Shown here piece after piece: positions 32,129 through 44,296 of a stretch of DNA of 64,000 nucleotides; the first letter of the stretch is position 1, and every line of letters starts with the position of its first letter. Below the pieces are notes generated by a model that was not told the DNA's origin, searched no databases, and worked only from the letters and a program-made list of their open reading frames with translations. The position numbers were made by a program, and so were the translations under genes. Where the stretch lies: NCBI GenBank assembly GCA_039619475.1, contig CM077115.1, positions 153,797,774 through 153,861,773 of the forward strand, written 5' to 3'. The DNA is from Icerya purchasi (lineage: Eukaryota > Arthropoda > Insecta > Hemiptera > Monophlebidae).

Positions 32129-32998
32129 ATAAAAAATTTCTTTTCGTTTTTAAAAAGTCTACGAATTTTAGCGAACGTTTTTTTACAGTTCAAGTGCGAT
32201 TCTTTAGTGCCGTTGAAAATGCATTTTTTCGATCATTAATTTTATTTTTTCGCATATCCACCACGATGTCAAAAAAATTTTTACTCAGATAAAGCGAGCA
32301 ACCAGGAAAAACGGAACTAGAAGCGAAGTTAACAGTTTAAAAATACACTGTAATTTTCGGACGGACAAGTAGAATCGTGTTCAATTTAATTACTTCTTGC
32401 TCCGTCACGTTACTATACTTTAGTTCACCCTTGTGAAACAACCGATATTTCCTGAAAAGACTCCCCCCCATCAGTGATATACGTTATAATATTAGTACAA
32501 ATATCATTAATACTAATTTCGATTAAAATGCAGTACCCAGGGAGTCAGAGCATAAAGTTAGGAACAATTAAAACAAATTTCCAGAGACCCGATCGTTAAT
32601 ATTTTATGACGGAAATAAAATTCTGCTTGGCGAGAGTCGTTATTTAAAAGACATTCAAGTTACAGAAAATATTTGGCTCTACTATTGGTATCGGTACCGC
32701 CCCGGATAACATTTAAAACATTAAAATCTCCGCTTATTAAAGTGACCGGTAAATGTTCCAAACTTTCTAAAGTAATTATTGTAAACGCCTCTGTATCACG
32801 GAAGTGCAATTTTGAAGAATAATCTCGAATAAAAACACAATAAAAGATTTGATTAACGCTTGCAAAAATACAGACACGTTAGATCAGAGCAAACGATACC
32901 GTAACGTACCGGTGTACGTACGATTCCGTTTCTAATCTTTATGGCAACGAATGTATATCTCACTGTTTTTTAATTTTTGCTTTATAGATCGACTTATC

Positions 32999-33043
<45 letters not shown>

Positions 33044-36000
33044 TTCGTTAGGTACGTCCGATTGAATTTCTCGTCACTTTTATTTTATTAATAGTTTCTG
33101 AAATCAGGTGGTCTCTACCTGATCACAGGGAACCTCGTAAGGAAATGCACAAAAACTCCGATGTATAAAATGTTTATGTTTTTTTGTACGTTTTCTTTCT
33201 CATTTCTTAATGGAATATTAAGAAACTCGGGTTAAAACGGTCTAAATAAACAAGAAATGACGATTAATCGGAATGGAAAATTCACAAACGGCGAACATAG
33301 TAGGAACAAATTAGTGTTTATATTGCGTGGACTACAATTTGAGGGCGGTGGGGGATAATAGAAAGCGATACACAAAGGGAATCTGAAACTGGTAAACAGG
33401 CAAAATATCGAAAAGATTTTTGTGATTTATCGTGAGATATATCCAAAGGCTAATCGAACGTCATATGAGAAAAGCAAATCGCACCACCGACTGTGCGACC
33501 GCATTGTAGTCGGCATCGATGTGAAAACTTTCAAAGCGCTCCTCGAGATATTCGAAAATGTCTTTCATTTGGATAAAACCGAAATGCTCTATATACTAGT
33601 CCTGCTGCGTGAAAGTTCCTACCTCGTAATCTCTCTTTCTCTGTCCCACAGATGTGTATGTATACATGTTTACCCTTCACTTCGCAATAGGCTCGACCGC
33701 CCGCACACATCCGGGTTTTCAGTGCAAAATTTATTAGTAATATGAGAGAATAGCACACTTGATGAACTAAAGGGTCAATATATCCGCTGTAAATAATACA
33801 CTTGAAGCGGTCATAGTAAAAACTTTTTTTTTTGAAATTCTAATTTAAAAAATTGTTTTTTTGCGCGTCAGCGAAATACTTTACACTTTTTAAAATTAAC
33901 GCTAAAAAGAATTCCAAAAAATTGGAATTATTATTCGGCTGATTTTTTTTTTTTTTTTTAGAGACCATAACTACAACGCCACTAACTTCCACTTTAACCT
34001 ACCAAATAAATCAGGCCAATCCCTCCAACGAGAGAATTAGGTCCGAAATACCATTTCTGCTACGAGCATGAGCTAGGAAATATATAAAATCAATATCCGG
34101 CCTCCATGGCGACAATGTCACTTGGCATTGCCTGTAGGACCCTGATTAATGAATGTACTTCACATATAGCACCTGGACATTATGGCAACAAATGCACCGA
34201 AGCATAGTCCAAAGGAGTCCAGGAATATATAAAGCTTATAGCCTACACTACGGCGACAGATGCGGTTATGCATTGTACATAGAGTACTGGTAGAAGCTAT
34301 TCCGACGGCGCTGTATCTTTAAATAAATACGGTCTGATATAGACCTCGAAATATGTAGACAGAATCTAATAAAACAAAAATGAGAGAGGTGGTGTCTAAA
34401 CACCCGGTAGGAACGAAGTTCTTTTCACCACTTTTTGGTAGATACACAAGCATAATAAAGTCATTTATAAAGTATACACGATAAAAAATGACACACAATA
34501 TATACATAAATCCCCCGCATGAGCTAAAACAAAAAATACGAATCTCGTTCATGAATTAATTAAAACAAAAACAATAAATAAATCATCAGACTCGTTGAAG
34601 TGTGCTAACGTCGTACGAAAATACCGCGCCAATTTTCAAATTCAATCAAATTTACACGTGTTTAGAATTCAGCTTATACAGCTGACCACGTACGATGCTT
34701 GCTGCTCAAATCTCGATACTCGCACGAACGCACACACACACCCGTATATAATAGAAAGATACAGAGTGAAAGAGAATGAGAGTGAAGATTACCTGCCGGA
34801 TGCGAACATGATGCGCTTGATTACGACGATTGGAACATTTACAGAGTTCGTAACCTTCCCTATATATTCATGATGCGTTTGAAATACTTCATCAATACAG
34901 GAATGTACAAAGAAATAGTCATGACGCTCGAAAACGAACAGTTCGACACTACAGATAAGAATATATAAATATATAATAATACGAATACGGTGCCTCAATT
35001 TAAGAGAGATCAAATATGTTTTTGACTACATTTACGGCGAAAACTGAATCTACATTAAATTTTAAGAATAATTTTGCTGAAGAAACCACGTAGAAACTAC
35101 ATTGGAATCTAGAAAAAAAATGTACGTCAGAAAAACAGGTTTTCAACAACACTACAATTAAAGATTTAAGCAATTATTAATTACGTTATTAAAATTATAC
35201 CAAATCCATCGATTTTTTAAATAATATTTTATGCCTATGTTATTACATTATTAATAAATAAATAGATAAATAATAGTTACAAGTAGAAAATAACACGTTA
35301 AAAATAAAGATGATATTAAAAAAAATATATAATTCAATTCAAATCAATTATCGACAATATCTTTAATAAATTTTACAAAGGCTTACAAAAATTCATGTAA
35401 CGGAGTTTATTTAGATTACATTGAAATTTCAAACGAACGGGTGAATTAGATTATCTATAATTTTGCTGCTATCAAATTTATATTGAAAAGCGCTATTTCT
35501 TCGGCTATTTTCACAAAAAATAGTGTGAATTTTGTTTTTTTTTTCTTCAAATTTTTGATTACCCATTAAAAGCGGCGCACAAAACTTTTTGAAAATCAAA
35601 AATAGTTGTTAGTCTTGAGAATATTATTATTTGTTTAAAAGTCTCTTTTATTTAACTAGTTTAAAGTTATACAATGACGCATTTCGCCGTTAAAAAAATG
35701 AATTTATTCTAAATAAAAAATATACCATCTTCAACAATTTTTGCTGTTCTCATTTTTTTTTTTATCACTTTTAAATCGTCGCGAAAAAGTATATATTTCT
35801 ATGATAATACGTGATAAAAACAAAGGCTAGCTTCTAGATAGGTATTATCATATAAAAAAAGATAAGTTTATATAAAGAGTTTATTTTTGCTAAATTACGT
35901 AAAACTTTTATTCTTTTTGTACATAACGTACACGTATATTTTATTTTTAAAATTTAACTTTATTTATATTCCTGTAAATTATTAGTTTTTTTTTTGAAAA

Positions 36001-36561
36001 TATATATATTTGTCAATATTTACACATTTCCTCGTTAAGCTAGTGTCGATGAGTTTTCTTACATCTAAACATGTCTACACTATACTACTCATATACTATA
36101 CAAGCGCAAATCATTAAATTGTTATTATATACACAACAGAGATATCTTATTGTACAAAATTCTCAAACCATATCGACTAGATTTGTAAATTTTGTAAAAC
36201 AATAAAGAATTAAATATTTCTGTCGTTTGGCCAATAACAATTTAATTTATTTGCGTATCTCTCCTAAGCCGTACCACAATTTGTTGATTCGAGTTGTACA
36301 TATATATATATATATATGTTTATTGCAATTTCTACAGCTATATGAAATGACAAAAAACATATATTTTTATATAGCGAAATAATTATAATTAAGATTCATA
36401 ACACATTTTGAACGTTAATATATCGAACACGACTAGCTTTCCTGTTTGTGCTCGCCGGATATTCAGCACATCTCGTAGGTATCGATGTTAGTTGCACTCC
36501 TTTTTACTGAAATCCGATTCTGATTTTTTTTTTTTCAACGCATGTCTATATGTATATATAT

Positions 36562-36563
<2 letters not shown>
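32129..36563. other. No gene recognised; AT-rich
   Basis: A T-run of about 32 bases lies at 33007-33038. The stretch 33420-33740 is somewhat GC-richer and open on both strands, but unlike any protein I know. From about 34880 to 36500 the sequence is very AT-rich with no open frame of interest. Confidence 0.5.

Positions 36564-36593
<30 letters not shown>
36564..36593. repeat. (TA)n microsatellite
   Basis: About 15 TA units. The YIYIYI-type translations that run through it are artefacts. Confidence 0.9.
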
Positions 36594-36598
<5 letters not shown>

Positions 36599-36870
36599 TC
36601 GCCCCTTCGGACCCCGGAATGGGGCAAGCCCCCTTCACCCGCAAGTCTAGTTCTTCTATAATTCTTATAGAAGAGTCAATTTTTTCATTGGCTCTGCTGT
36701 TCGACAGAAAAAAGTCTTTCAGTCCCAATTTTCACCACCGGGGGATTCAGGAGCGCTAATATCGCATTAAAGTCTTATATATGGGACACGTTTCGTGGAA
36801 CAAACTTCGTGACAGGACACTTTTTCTGATGAACCCTGACGTAAAAATGGCATAGCCATTAATATATATA

Positions 36871-36980
36871 CCCCCTCCGGGGGTCCACCTTGTCGTGGTG
36901 GAGGGGCTCAGTAGTGTTCAACGATCCTACTAAGCAATTCCGTCGGGAGTGTATACTTCTGGTAGGGCCACCCAAGGCGG
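36871..36980 (+). ncRNA. Candidate HDV-like self-cleaving ribozyme at the 5' end of LINE H
   Basis: Possible pairings follow the delta-type order. P1 is CCCCUC (36872-36877) with GAGGGG (36901-36906). P3 is CACC-type pairing 36886-36889 with 36897-36900, closed by a 7-base loop UUGUCGU. P2 is GGGU (36881-36884) with ACCC (36970-36973). It sits at the exact 5' terminus, where such ribozymes release LINE transcripts in R2- and RTE-like elements. P4 and the active-site cytosine were not assigned with certainty, so function is inference. Confidence 0.35.
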
Positions 36981-37575
36981 TAAGGTTAGTAGGGGAGGAC
37001 ATGAAGCTAACGGATCCATGGTGCTAGCAGCAGCAGTACCATTACTCCTTCAAGGCTGGTGAAGAATGACTTCATTCGAGGCTTGACGGAGACAATCACA
37101 GGCGAAATTACATATTAATTCCACCGGCTGTGATACTGCAATCAGGCAGGCAACGGAAAACCACCTGATTATTCTTTCCACGAGAGTGTTATGAAATGGA
37201 CAATCACGATAATGTTATGCTATGCGATCCGACTGGCAATCGGCGCTTTTTTGGGTCCGGGCCAATCAGTGTTAAATGGGCTATAGGTTCTACAAATGCG
37301 TCTATCCAGCAGGATTAGGAAAATATTTTTGGGTTTTTTTGGACATGTGACGCGAGATACAAATTCATTACAACGCCTGGTAATAACCGGAAAAGTCAAT
37401 GTTAGAAGCAAAAAAGGAAGACCCAGAACGCGTTGGACTGATCAACTAAAATCGTTAATTGGCTTAAGCCTGCATGGGGCGTTGATGACGGCTCAAGATA
37501 GCTTAGCATGGAGGATGGTGACGAACGCGGCTGTTTCATAACATCACTACGCCCTTTCGGGGGTTTAAGGAAGAA
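36871..37575 (+). mobile_element. LINE H: internally deleted element retaining only its 5' and 3' ends
   Basis: The left end begins directly after a TA repeat with a GC-rich double hairpin (36871-36906). About 300 bp of 5' UTR-like sequence follow, including GGCAACGGAAAACCACC near 37148. From about 37305 the frame encodes a typical LINE C-terminus: KIFLGFFGHVTRD, LQRLVITGKVNVRSKKGRPR and TRWTDQLKSL, ending AAVS at about 37539. The 3' end CCCTTTCGGGGGTTTAAGG then GAAGAAGAA is also typical. All of the endonuclease and RT domains are missing, so 0.7 kb remains of an element normally several kb long. The junction lies around 37230-37300. The C-terminal motif is the one seen in insect endonuclease-reverse transcriptase elements; the clade is unassigned. 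Confidence 0.7.
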
Positions 37576-37584
37576 GAAAATTAA

Positions 37585-37633
<49 letters not shown>

Positions 37634-39167
37634 TCGCTGTTGAATACTTAAATAAAAGTGTGGAATTTTAAAACTTTTTGGCGTCAAATGACTAAAGTTT
37701 CCCATTGTACCATTAAAGGGTCTTTTCTCATTCGTCCCTGAACTCTGTTCCGTCATTAAGTAACTATAAACGCATTAGATAATGAATCCGAGTTTCAGAC
37801 TCCATTAGTACTATTCCTTTCTATATCTGTATATTTTTTTTACCATAATAAAATAAAAAATTAACTTCTTTCCTCGTCATGATCGCTAATTTCGCTTGCT
37901 GGTAATGTCCATTATCGTTTAAAACATAATCTATTTTATTATACCCGATATGCTGCTTCTATCTTTTCCCATCAGGCCTCGAATTATTCATCGCATTCCA
38001 TTGCGTTATTCATTAGAAAATAATGTAAACAGTTAGATGACCCGACAATCGCTATAGACTAAAAACAACTATACTGAAGACGCTAAAACAATTGAGATAA
38101 CGGAAATTGATAATTAGTCTTCTGTTGAGTACTCCAAAATATTGCAGACATTAAAAAAAAAAAAAGTGTATACGCTTTACATAATTTTTACCCGTACGTG
38201 ATGATCGACTTTTGGTTGATAATGGGGTCTTCCAAAAATCTCATTGCTTTATTTCTGAAACCAATCAACGACTATTTCGTTGTTGTTGTTGTTGTTTTTA
38301 TTCTGCACAAACGATGTAGCACATACTTGCGCGCGCAGAAACATCGAAGCGACGGGATCAGAAAAAGAGAAGAAGAAAAAGATAAAAGACCAGAAGAGAA
38401 TGTGGAAATTGGAATTAAAGCGAAAAAAGAAGGAAAGGCAAATGTGCTTAAAAGAAATAAACGATCCGGTAAGAGCTGGAAAAACTTCTTCTATCGACGT
38501 AGGAAAAAACAATAAAATTTTCGCAAATGAAGGAATACAGCTTACAAAAGAGAAACTGAAATTGGTTTCGTTATTTAGCGAATTCCCGTTGGTATTATGT
38601 CATGAGGGCGTCTTTGGAGCAACCGATCATTATCGATATTATTCAAAATTCGACAAACGAAAAATGCGCCCTGCAGCGGCGAAATAGAACGATTCTCATT
38701 ATTTAAAATAATCGTCCGTCTCTTTACGCGTTCTTTGAATGAAGTGTTCATTTCATCTTCAGTTCAGACAGCCCCGAGATGCGCTTAATCGTTTAGTGTG
38801 CCGAAAAATGCGGCAAGCTCGCTCGCTGCCAAGCAGATCCACTTTGTTCCGAAAATTCATCATACTCGGAAAGAACGAAACTTTCTGCCGAACAAATGAA
38901 CTATATACAAGATGATTCTTTCGACTTATTTATGCGATCTGCGAACACATTTGTCATTTTAATTTCGGTCGGTCCTTCGCGTCTCAGTTTGAAAATTCTG
39001 AAATTGTACACGTCGCGCACAAATCCTTTGCTGCACTGCAAACAAAAAATAGCAACTTGGATTTTCGCCTTTGAAAATAACATAATACCGGTCAATGAAA
39101 GAGAAATTTCGATCAGCTGCAAACAATCAACGAAGAATTTTCATCGAAAAAAAGGGTGTCGTGTTCA
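37576..39167. other. No gene recognised; (TA)n and (GTT)n microsatellites
   Basis: (TA)n at 37588-37628 adjoins LINE H. (GTT)n lies at 38279-38297. The frame at 38280-38687 plus is Lys/Glu-rich translation of purine-rich DNA, and 38896-39336 plus is mixed. Neither resembles a known protein. Confidence 0.5.
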
Positions 39168-39325
39168 GAGCGACCGTGTTCACAGCGACCGTGTTCACAG
39201 CGACCCATCAATAATGGTGTTCAGAACGACCATCGGATCTTCTTTATTATTATTATTATTATTATATTCGACTTGCATGTTCAAAACGACCATCAGATAT
39301 TTTTATTACTATTATTACAACATAT
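39168..39325. repeat. Tandem 15-bp repeat passing into ~75-bp repeat units
   Basis: GTGTTCAGAGCGACC and two near-identical 15-mers are head to tail at about 39168-39205. Two longer units then each begin with the same motif (GTTCAGAACGACCATC and GTTCAAAACGACCATC) and each carry a (TTA)n stretch. Confidence 0.8.
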
Positions 39326-39944
39326 ATGCGAACTAGAGCGGCCAAGTTGTTAAAACTGCTAGAAATTATAAGCACATGATTAGAAGCGTACTTATAGTCA
39401 GACTTTAATGATTAATATTTTATTTTTAACTAAAACTATCGAGCATTTAGACAACGGTGCGTTTGGTTAAAAAAATTAAACTGCATGTGAGTACGCCTCC
39501 ATTCATCTATTATCATTTTACATTAACAAAAATTATACATAAGCATTTTGCATTAAATTATGTATTGTATTACCTGTTAATGTTAATGTAGAAATATCTA
39601 AAGTAAATAATAACGAATTTAGAAGTTACACATAACTTCTTATAAGAGAACCGTAACAAAATATGATCGCAGTTCACTATAATATCAGAGATTTCCAGGA
39701 AATGACCTTTCCTATCCCTTTTAGATGTCGGCTTTAAATATGATCGCTCTACACACGTAACCGAAAAAAAGAGGGAAACAAGTCCTCCGTACAATCTGTA
39801 GAGAAATACGTTAAGTATTTTCGATTACTATTCGTGTACAAGAACAGCGGAAACGTTAATAACACACTTTAAATTTTAATCAAAATAATTATCAGGTACG
39901 ACTTAAACAGATGTTCTTACGGAAATAACGCTTTTTGGTAACAT

Positions 39945-41210
39945 TTATGACACGGACATATCTTACGGCCGAGCTTAATCTGAAACGTCCCGAAGAAAGC
40001 GTGACAAAGAAATGTCAAAAAATTGATTTAAACCAATCTAATTTTGTCTGTTACTGAAAATTGTGATGAAGAAATGTTTTAGCGCAGTTTCACCTCATTA
40101 AATCGCTCGGAGTATGCCTTAAATGATAAATTTTAGATGAAATACTTTTTTCCATACATGTAAAATCGAAATATTTCGAATTGTTTCTCAGCAAATAATA
40201 TTAATGACACACGACACAAGGTTTTGTTGCTATAGTGAAGACGGAAGTTTATCCAGTCTGAGCTTGAAAATAAAGATGAAAAATCTACGAGAGATAGTAT
40301 CGCTAGGGTTTAAAAGTGCATAGGAAGGTACGTTTGGAATATTGGACTGTATAAGAATAAAATGCCCAGACCGAGTTAGTCCAGGGGTAGCTTTCTTCCA
40401 ATATTCCTTGTGAGCATATACCTAATGAAATATATAAAAGATCACTTCGACGAGGAACAAAAATCCTTGGCTTGCCAAATAAGACAACGAAAAATTACAC
40501 AAAAAAATATAAATTCCGCCGTGCAGTTCTGAATGATGACGAAGATATGTCAGAAAATGTTATAATGATTTTCATTTACATCCAATAATCGGTATGTATC
40601 TCTGTCACTTTTCAGTACACAAAAGCGAATAATGACTACCTCATTCTTACACACTAAGAAGATCCTGTTCCGTTCTTGCCGTTTGATGTTTAAGAGACAC
40701 TTATTTCTTTCGTATATACAACGGACGCTTCTCGTAAAGGAGCTTTTAATGAAATCTTCGAATTGGTAGCATTAAGTGTGCGATACAATTGAAAATTTGC
40801 CGCGCAAATCATAAAGCAATCAACGATTTTTCAATGTAAACGACAAATAATAACATCGAATGATGTGCATAAAAAATAATCGCTCGAATTTTATTGGATA
40901 ATGTTTTTTAAACTAATTTTGTTTCGTTGTTATTAGTATATTCCTTTAATTAAGTTTACTCGCTCAGTTTTATTCGCTAATTTTTGTAAAATTATAATTA
41001 ATAAATATAAACTGTTTTTAATCGTAAAGATCGTTTTTGACATCTGGGCTTAATAGGGAAGTGTCTCCGCGATTTTTCGGCACACGGCAAACGATTCAAG
41101 CGGCTACTCGTACCAGATTTCCAAAAAATACTTCCTTGATTAGACATTCGGCAATTATTTTTGTACCAAGAAGTCTGCTAGCTTACAGTTCGTACATTAA
41201 AGAAATTGCT

Positions 41211-41245
<35 letters not shown>

Positions 41246-43175
41246 GGAGGATTTATGCTTGCGCGATATGCAATACTCATTGGTGATTTCAAATTGGATT
41301 TATGCTGCATAGAAGGAACGGAATTATTATATTGGCCCGTTAAAAACACATAATTACGTAGATCTTACTTTAGTCTCACCGTTCTTTACTTAGTCTACTT
41401 GTCACTACAGAGAAGAAACTGAACATGATATATATTCCATTACTTTGTGTGCAAATACACATGTTGTAGCAGGTAAAAGAACATATAAATGTGTTCCTAT
41501 AGACTTTTGTACAGCAGAAGTAATTATGGATATTTTTTTGTGGCGAAACGACAACCACAGGACATATTTATGTCAAAATAAACAAAAACACGTACTGTTC
41601 TTTATAATGTCTTTTTAATAATTTTGACACCGATATGTGTGCTGGATATTATTTCACAAAATGTGATGGCACATAAAACTGTTGCTCCTATTTATATCTA
41701 CACCGTAGTGTAAACATGTTAATTTGTGGCCGACAGTTTTTCATATTTTTACTGGGAACATGTAGTCGCATCTTTATACAGCATCCTAAAGCCAATTCAC
41801 AAATTAACTTTTCTGCAAAAAAAATATGTAGATGCTGGATTATTCTTATCACATCGGCTGATAAGTTTATAACAACGAAGGCAGATTCAACGCAGTGATA
41901 TAGATGCTTGCCTTTCCAACTCCCAAACTTTTTTCCTTTTTTTTTTTTTTTTTTTTTTTGTAGAACTGTTTGTAAATAACATTTTACACGGTTATCGAAA
42001 AGTATTAAATATTTATAAGTATTTAACGAAATATACAACTTTATGTTAAAACCGTTTCTTTTCTAAATTTATATTTAATAATTTTAAGTAAAGAAAGATA
42101 AGACTGAAGTGAGATATATGTAATTAAGTGTTTCTAACGCGCCGACGTGGCGTCTGAAGATGGCATCAACACGAATATTGTTGCGTGTAGTTAAGATGTC
42201 CGGATCATTATTTCTAAATTCTAATTTTTCCATAGAAATTGTAATAATTCCATTCCTTCTTTCCAGCATAAATTCGATTTGAAATCACAAACGATTCATA
42301 TCGCGCAAGTATAAATCCTCTATATACTTACATATACATATATATGTTATATATATGTCTAAGCAGTTTCTTTAATTTACGAACTGCAAGCGAGCAGACT
42401 TCTTGGTACAAAAAGAACTGACGAATGTCTAATCAAGGAAGTATTTTTTGGAAATCTAATACGACTAGCCGCTTGATTCGTTTGTTGTGTGTTGAAAAAT
42501 GACAATGACATTTCCCTACTATTGAGCCCAGCTATCATAAACGATCTTTACGAATAAAACAATTAATCGAATTTATACAAAAATTAGCGAATAAAACTGA
42601 GCGGGTAAACAAAACACTATTAGTTTTAGCCAATAAAATTCGAATAATTATTTTTTGTGCACATGATTCGATAAAATTTTTACGCGGAGTAACGAAGTGT
42701 GTTATTATTTACTATTTACATTGAAAAATTGCTGATTGCTTTATGATTTACGCGGCAAATTTTCAATTGTACCACACACACACTTAATGCTACCATTTCG
42801 AGGATTTCATTAAGAGCTCCTTCATGAGAAGCGTCCGTTATATATCGTATACGAAAGAAATAAATGTCTCGTAAACATCAAAAAGGGAAGAACGGAACAG
42901 GATCTTCTTTGTGTGTAAGAATGAGCTAGTCATTATTCGCTTTTGTGTACTGAAAATACATACCGATTATTAGTTGTAAATGAAAATCATTATAACATTT
43001 TCTGACATATCTTCGTCACCGTTTCTTCCTTAAAATTGTCATTAGCAGACAAAATTAAATTGGTTTAGATAGATTTTGCGACGTTTCTTTATCGAATTTT
43101 CTTCGTGAGGGGCTTTCTTCATGACGGATACAATTTCAGTTTGTTCTCAGCCACAGGTCATATCTATGTCAAAAA
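39945..43175. repeat. Large imperfect inverted repeat, about 3.2 kb overall
   Basis: The left arm (39945-40075 and about 40536-41410) is repeated in reverse complement at the right (about 42080-43175). Landmarks: AAACCAATCTAATTTTGTCT (40032-40051) against AAACCAATTTAATTTTGTCT (reversed, about 43060); AAGAAGTCTGCTAGC (41168) against its reverse at about 42390; and GGATTTATGCTTGCGCGATA (41248-41267) against about 42305-42324. The left arm has about 460 extra bases at 40076-40535 and the right arm about 85 extra at 42145-42230. Each arm has an AT repeat at the same relative place (41215-41241, 42330-42358). Between the arms lies 41411-42080. One arm reads GDFKLDLC-like and the other FRRHVGALETLNYI-like sequence, hinting at a decayed coding element, but I cannot assign it. 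Confidence 0.7.
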
Positions 43176-44039
43176 ATATGGGGACCTTGCGAATTTCACC
43201 AAATAAGAAACTGAAAATTCGGGAATTCCGCGAATATTACGTTAAAAAGGAAATGTGTAAAGGAAAAATTATTACAGGGCGAAATTAGGACAGGTACGGA
43301 CAATACTAAGCCATTTGCAGCTGAACTAATACTAAAAGAGTTCTTAAACGCGGATATGGAAGTGATCAGCAAAATGGCCAAAAATAATCTGGTTTCAGCG
43401 AACGGTACTACCGAGATATATTCTTAATTGCGCGAAAAGTACATTAAGTAATTAAGCTGAGCGAATGGTGTTAAATTTAATAATAAATGTCATAATATTT
43501 TATGGCAATTGCCTTAGGAAATAATTATTAACTTTATTCGACACCGCATCGATACTGTTCTGTGATTGGCCGCTGGATGGATTCAACAAAGAACAATAAA
43601 AGCAAATCCTCTACTTTCCATCATTACAGAAATACTACTTTCCAACAGTCACAGATTTCACAATCTCGTTCCGGTAAGTTTTTTAAAATCACCAGTTCTT
43701 CTCGAGACTAATAACACAGTTGTTAGTATGAGTTGAGTTTGCGCTTAGCGAAAAATGAAATCCCTTCCAACTTCAAATACCGTCAAGATATCAATCTTTT
43801 CAACGCTGCAGATGTACAAGTCGTGGTTAAGAATCAAATAAAATAGTTAAGGCATGATCCGGTAGTTTCCGAACTATCGAATGTGGAGTAAAATATAAAA
43901 AATCGAGATTTCTGTCCAACCATTCGAATTAATAAAGTAGCTTGTGATTGGCCATCGAAGGAAAAATAGCAGGAAGAAGAGCTTGAGGAAGAAGAAGATT
44001 GGATTGACGATGCGATGAAATGGCCACGAATTCGTTTAC
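43176..44039. other. No gene recognised
   Basis: A plus-strand frame at about 43215-43427 is open for roughly 70 codons (GTDNTKPFAAELILKEFL and onward). It has no start, splice signal or family that I recognise. Confidence 0.4.
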
Positions 44040-44296
44040 CGAAACTGGTACACAATGTGGCCAACAAAGAAAGCGCCAGCAGAATAGTCGCTAACATCTG
44101 ACGCAGATAAGGCACTAACCAGAAGAAGACCTTTACTCGGAATAAACCTGATATCCCTTTTACCTTTCCATTCAATCCGGTGCTCCATATCTGAATAGTA
44201 TTTAACGAGAAGAGCTGGTTGAACGCGATCGAATTTGCCGAAATCGACAGTTTTCTTATTTCCTATTTGGCCGGCTAAAATTACACTCTGTGTCAC
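44040..44296 (-). other. Candidate internal coding exon (unknown protein)
   Basis: On the minus strand an acceptor-like CCATTTTCAG ends at 44297. From 44296 an open frame of 85 codons runs to a donor-like CG|GTAAAC at 44040/44039. It begins with VTQSVILAGQIGNKKTVDFG-type sequence, has a balanced composition (KYYSDMEHRIEWKGK, then VSALSASDVSDYSAGAFFVG) and ends HIVYQF. If the GT is not used as a donor, the frame stops one codon later at TAA. The splice-site pair plus the composition make it the best host-exon candidate in the window. I do not recognise the protein, and no neighbouring exon was found. Confidence 0.35.

Noticed and set aside
36546..36759. Frames running through (TA)n near 36564, 41220 and 57200
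   Set aside because: Alternating Tyr/Ile translation of microsatellites.
38198..38687. Frames of 105 and 135 codons, Lys/Glu-rich
   Set aside because: Purine-rich low-complexity DNA; two frames are open at once, and there is no motif or homology.
43215..43427. Open stretch of about 70 codons next to the large inverted repeat
   Set aside because: No start, splice sites or recognisable family; could be chance.
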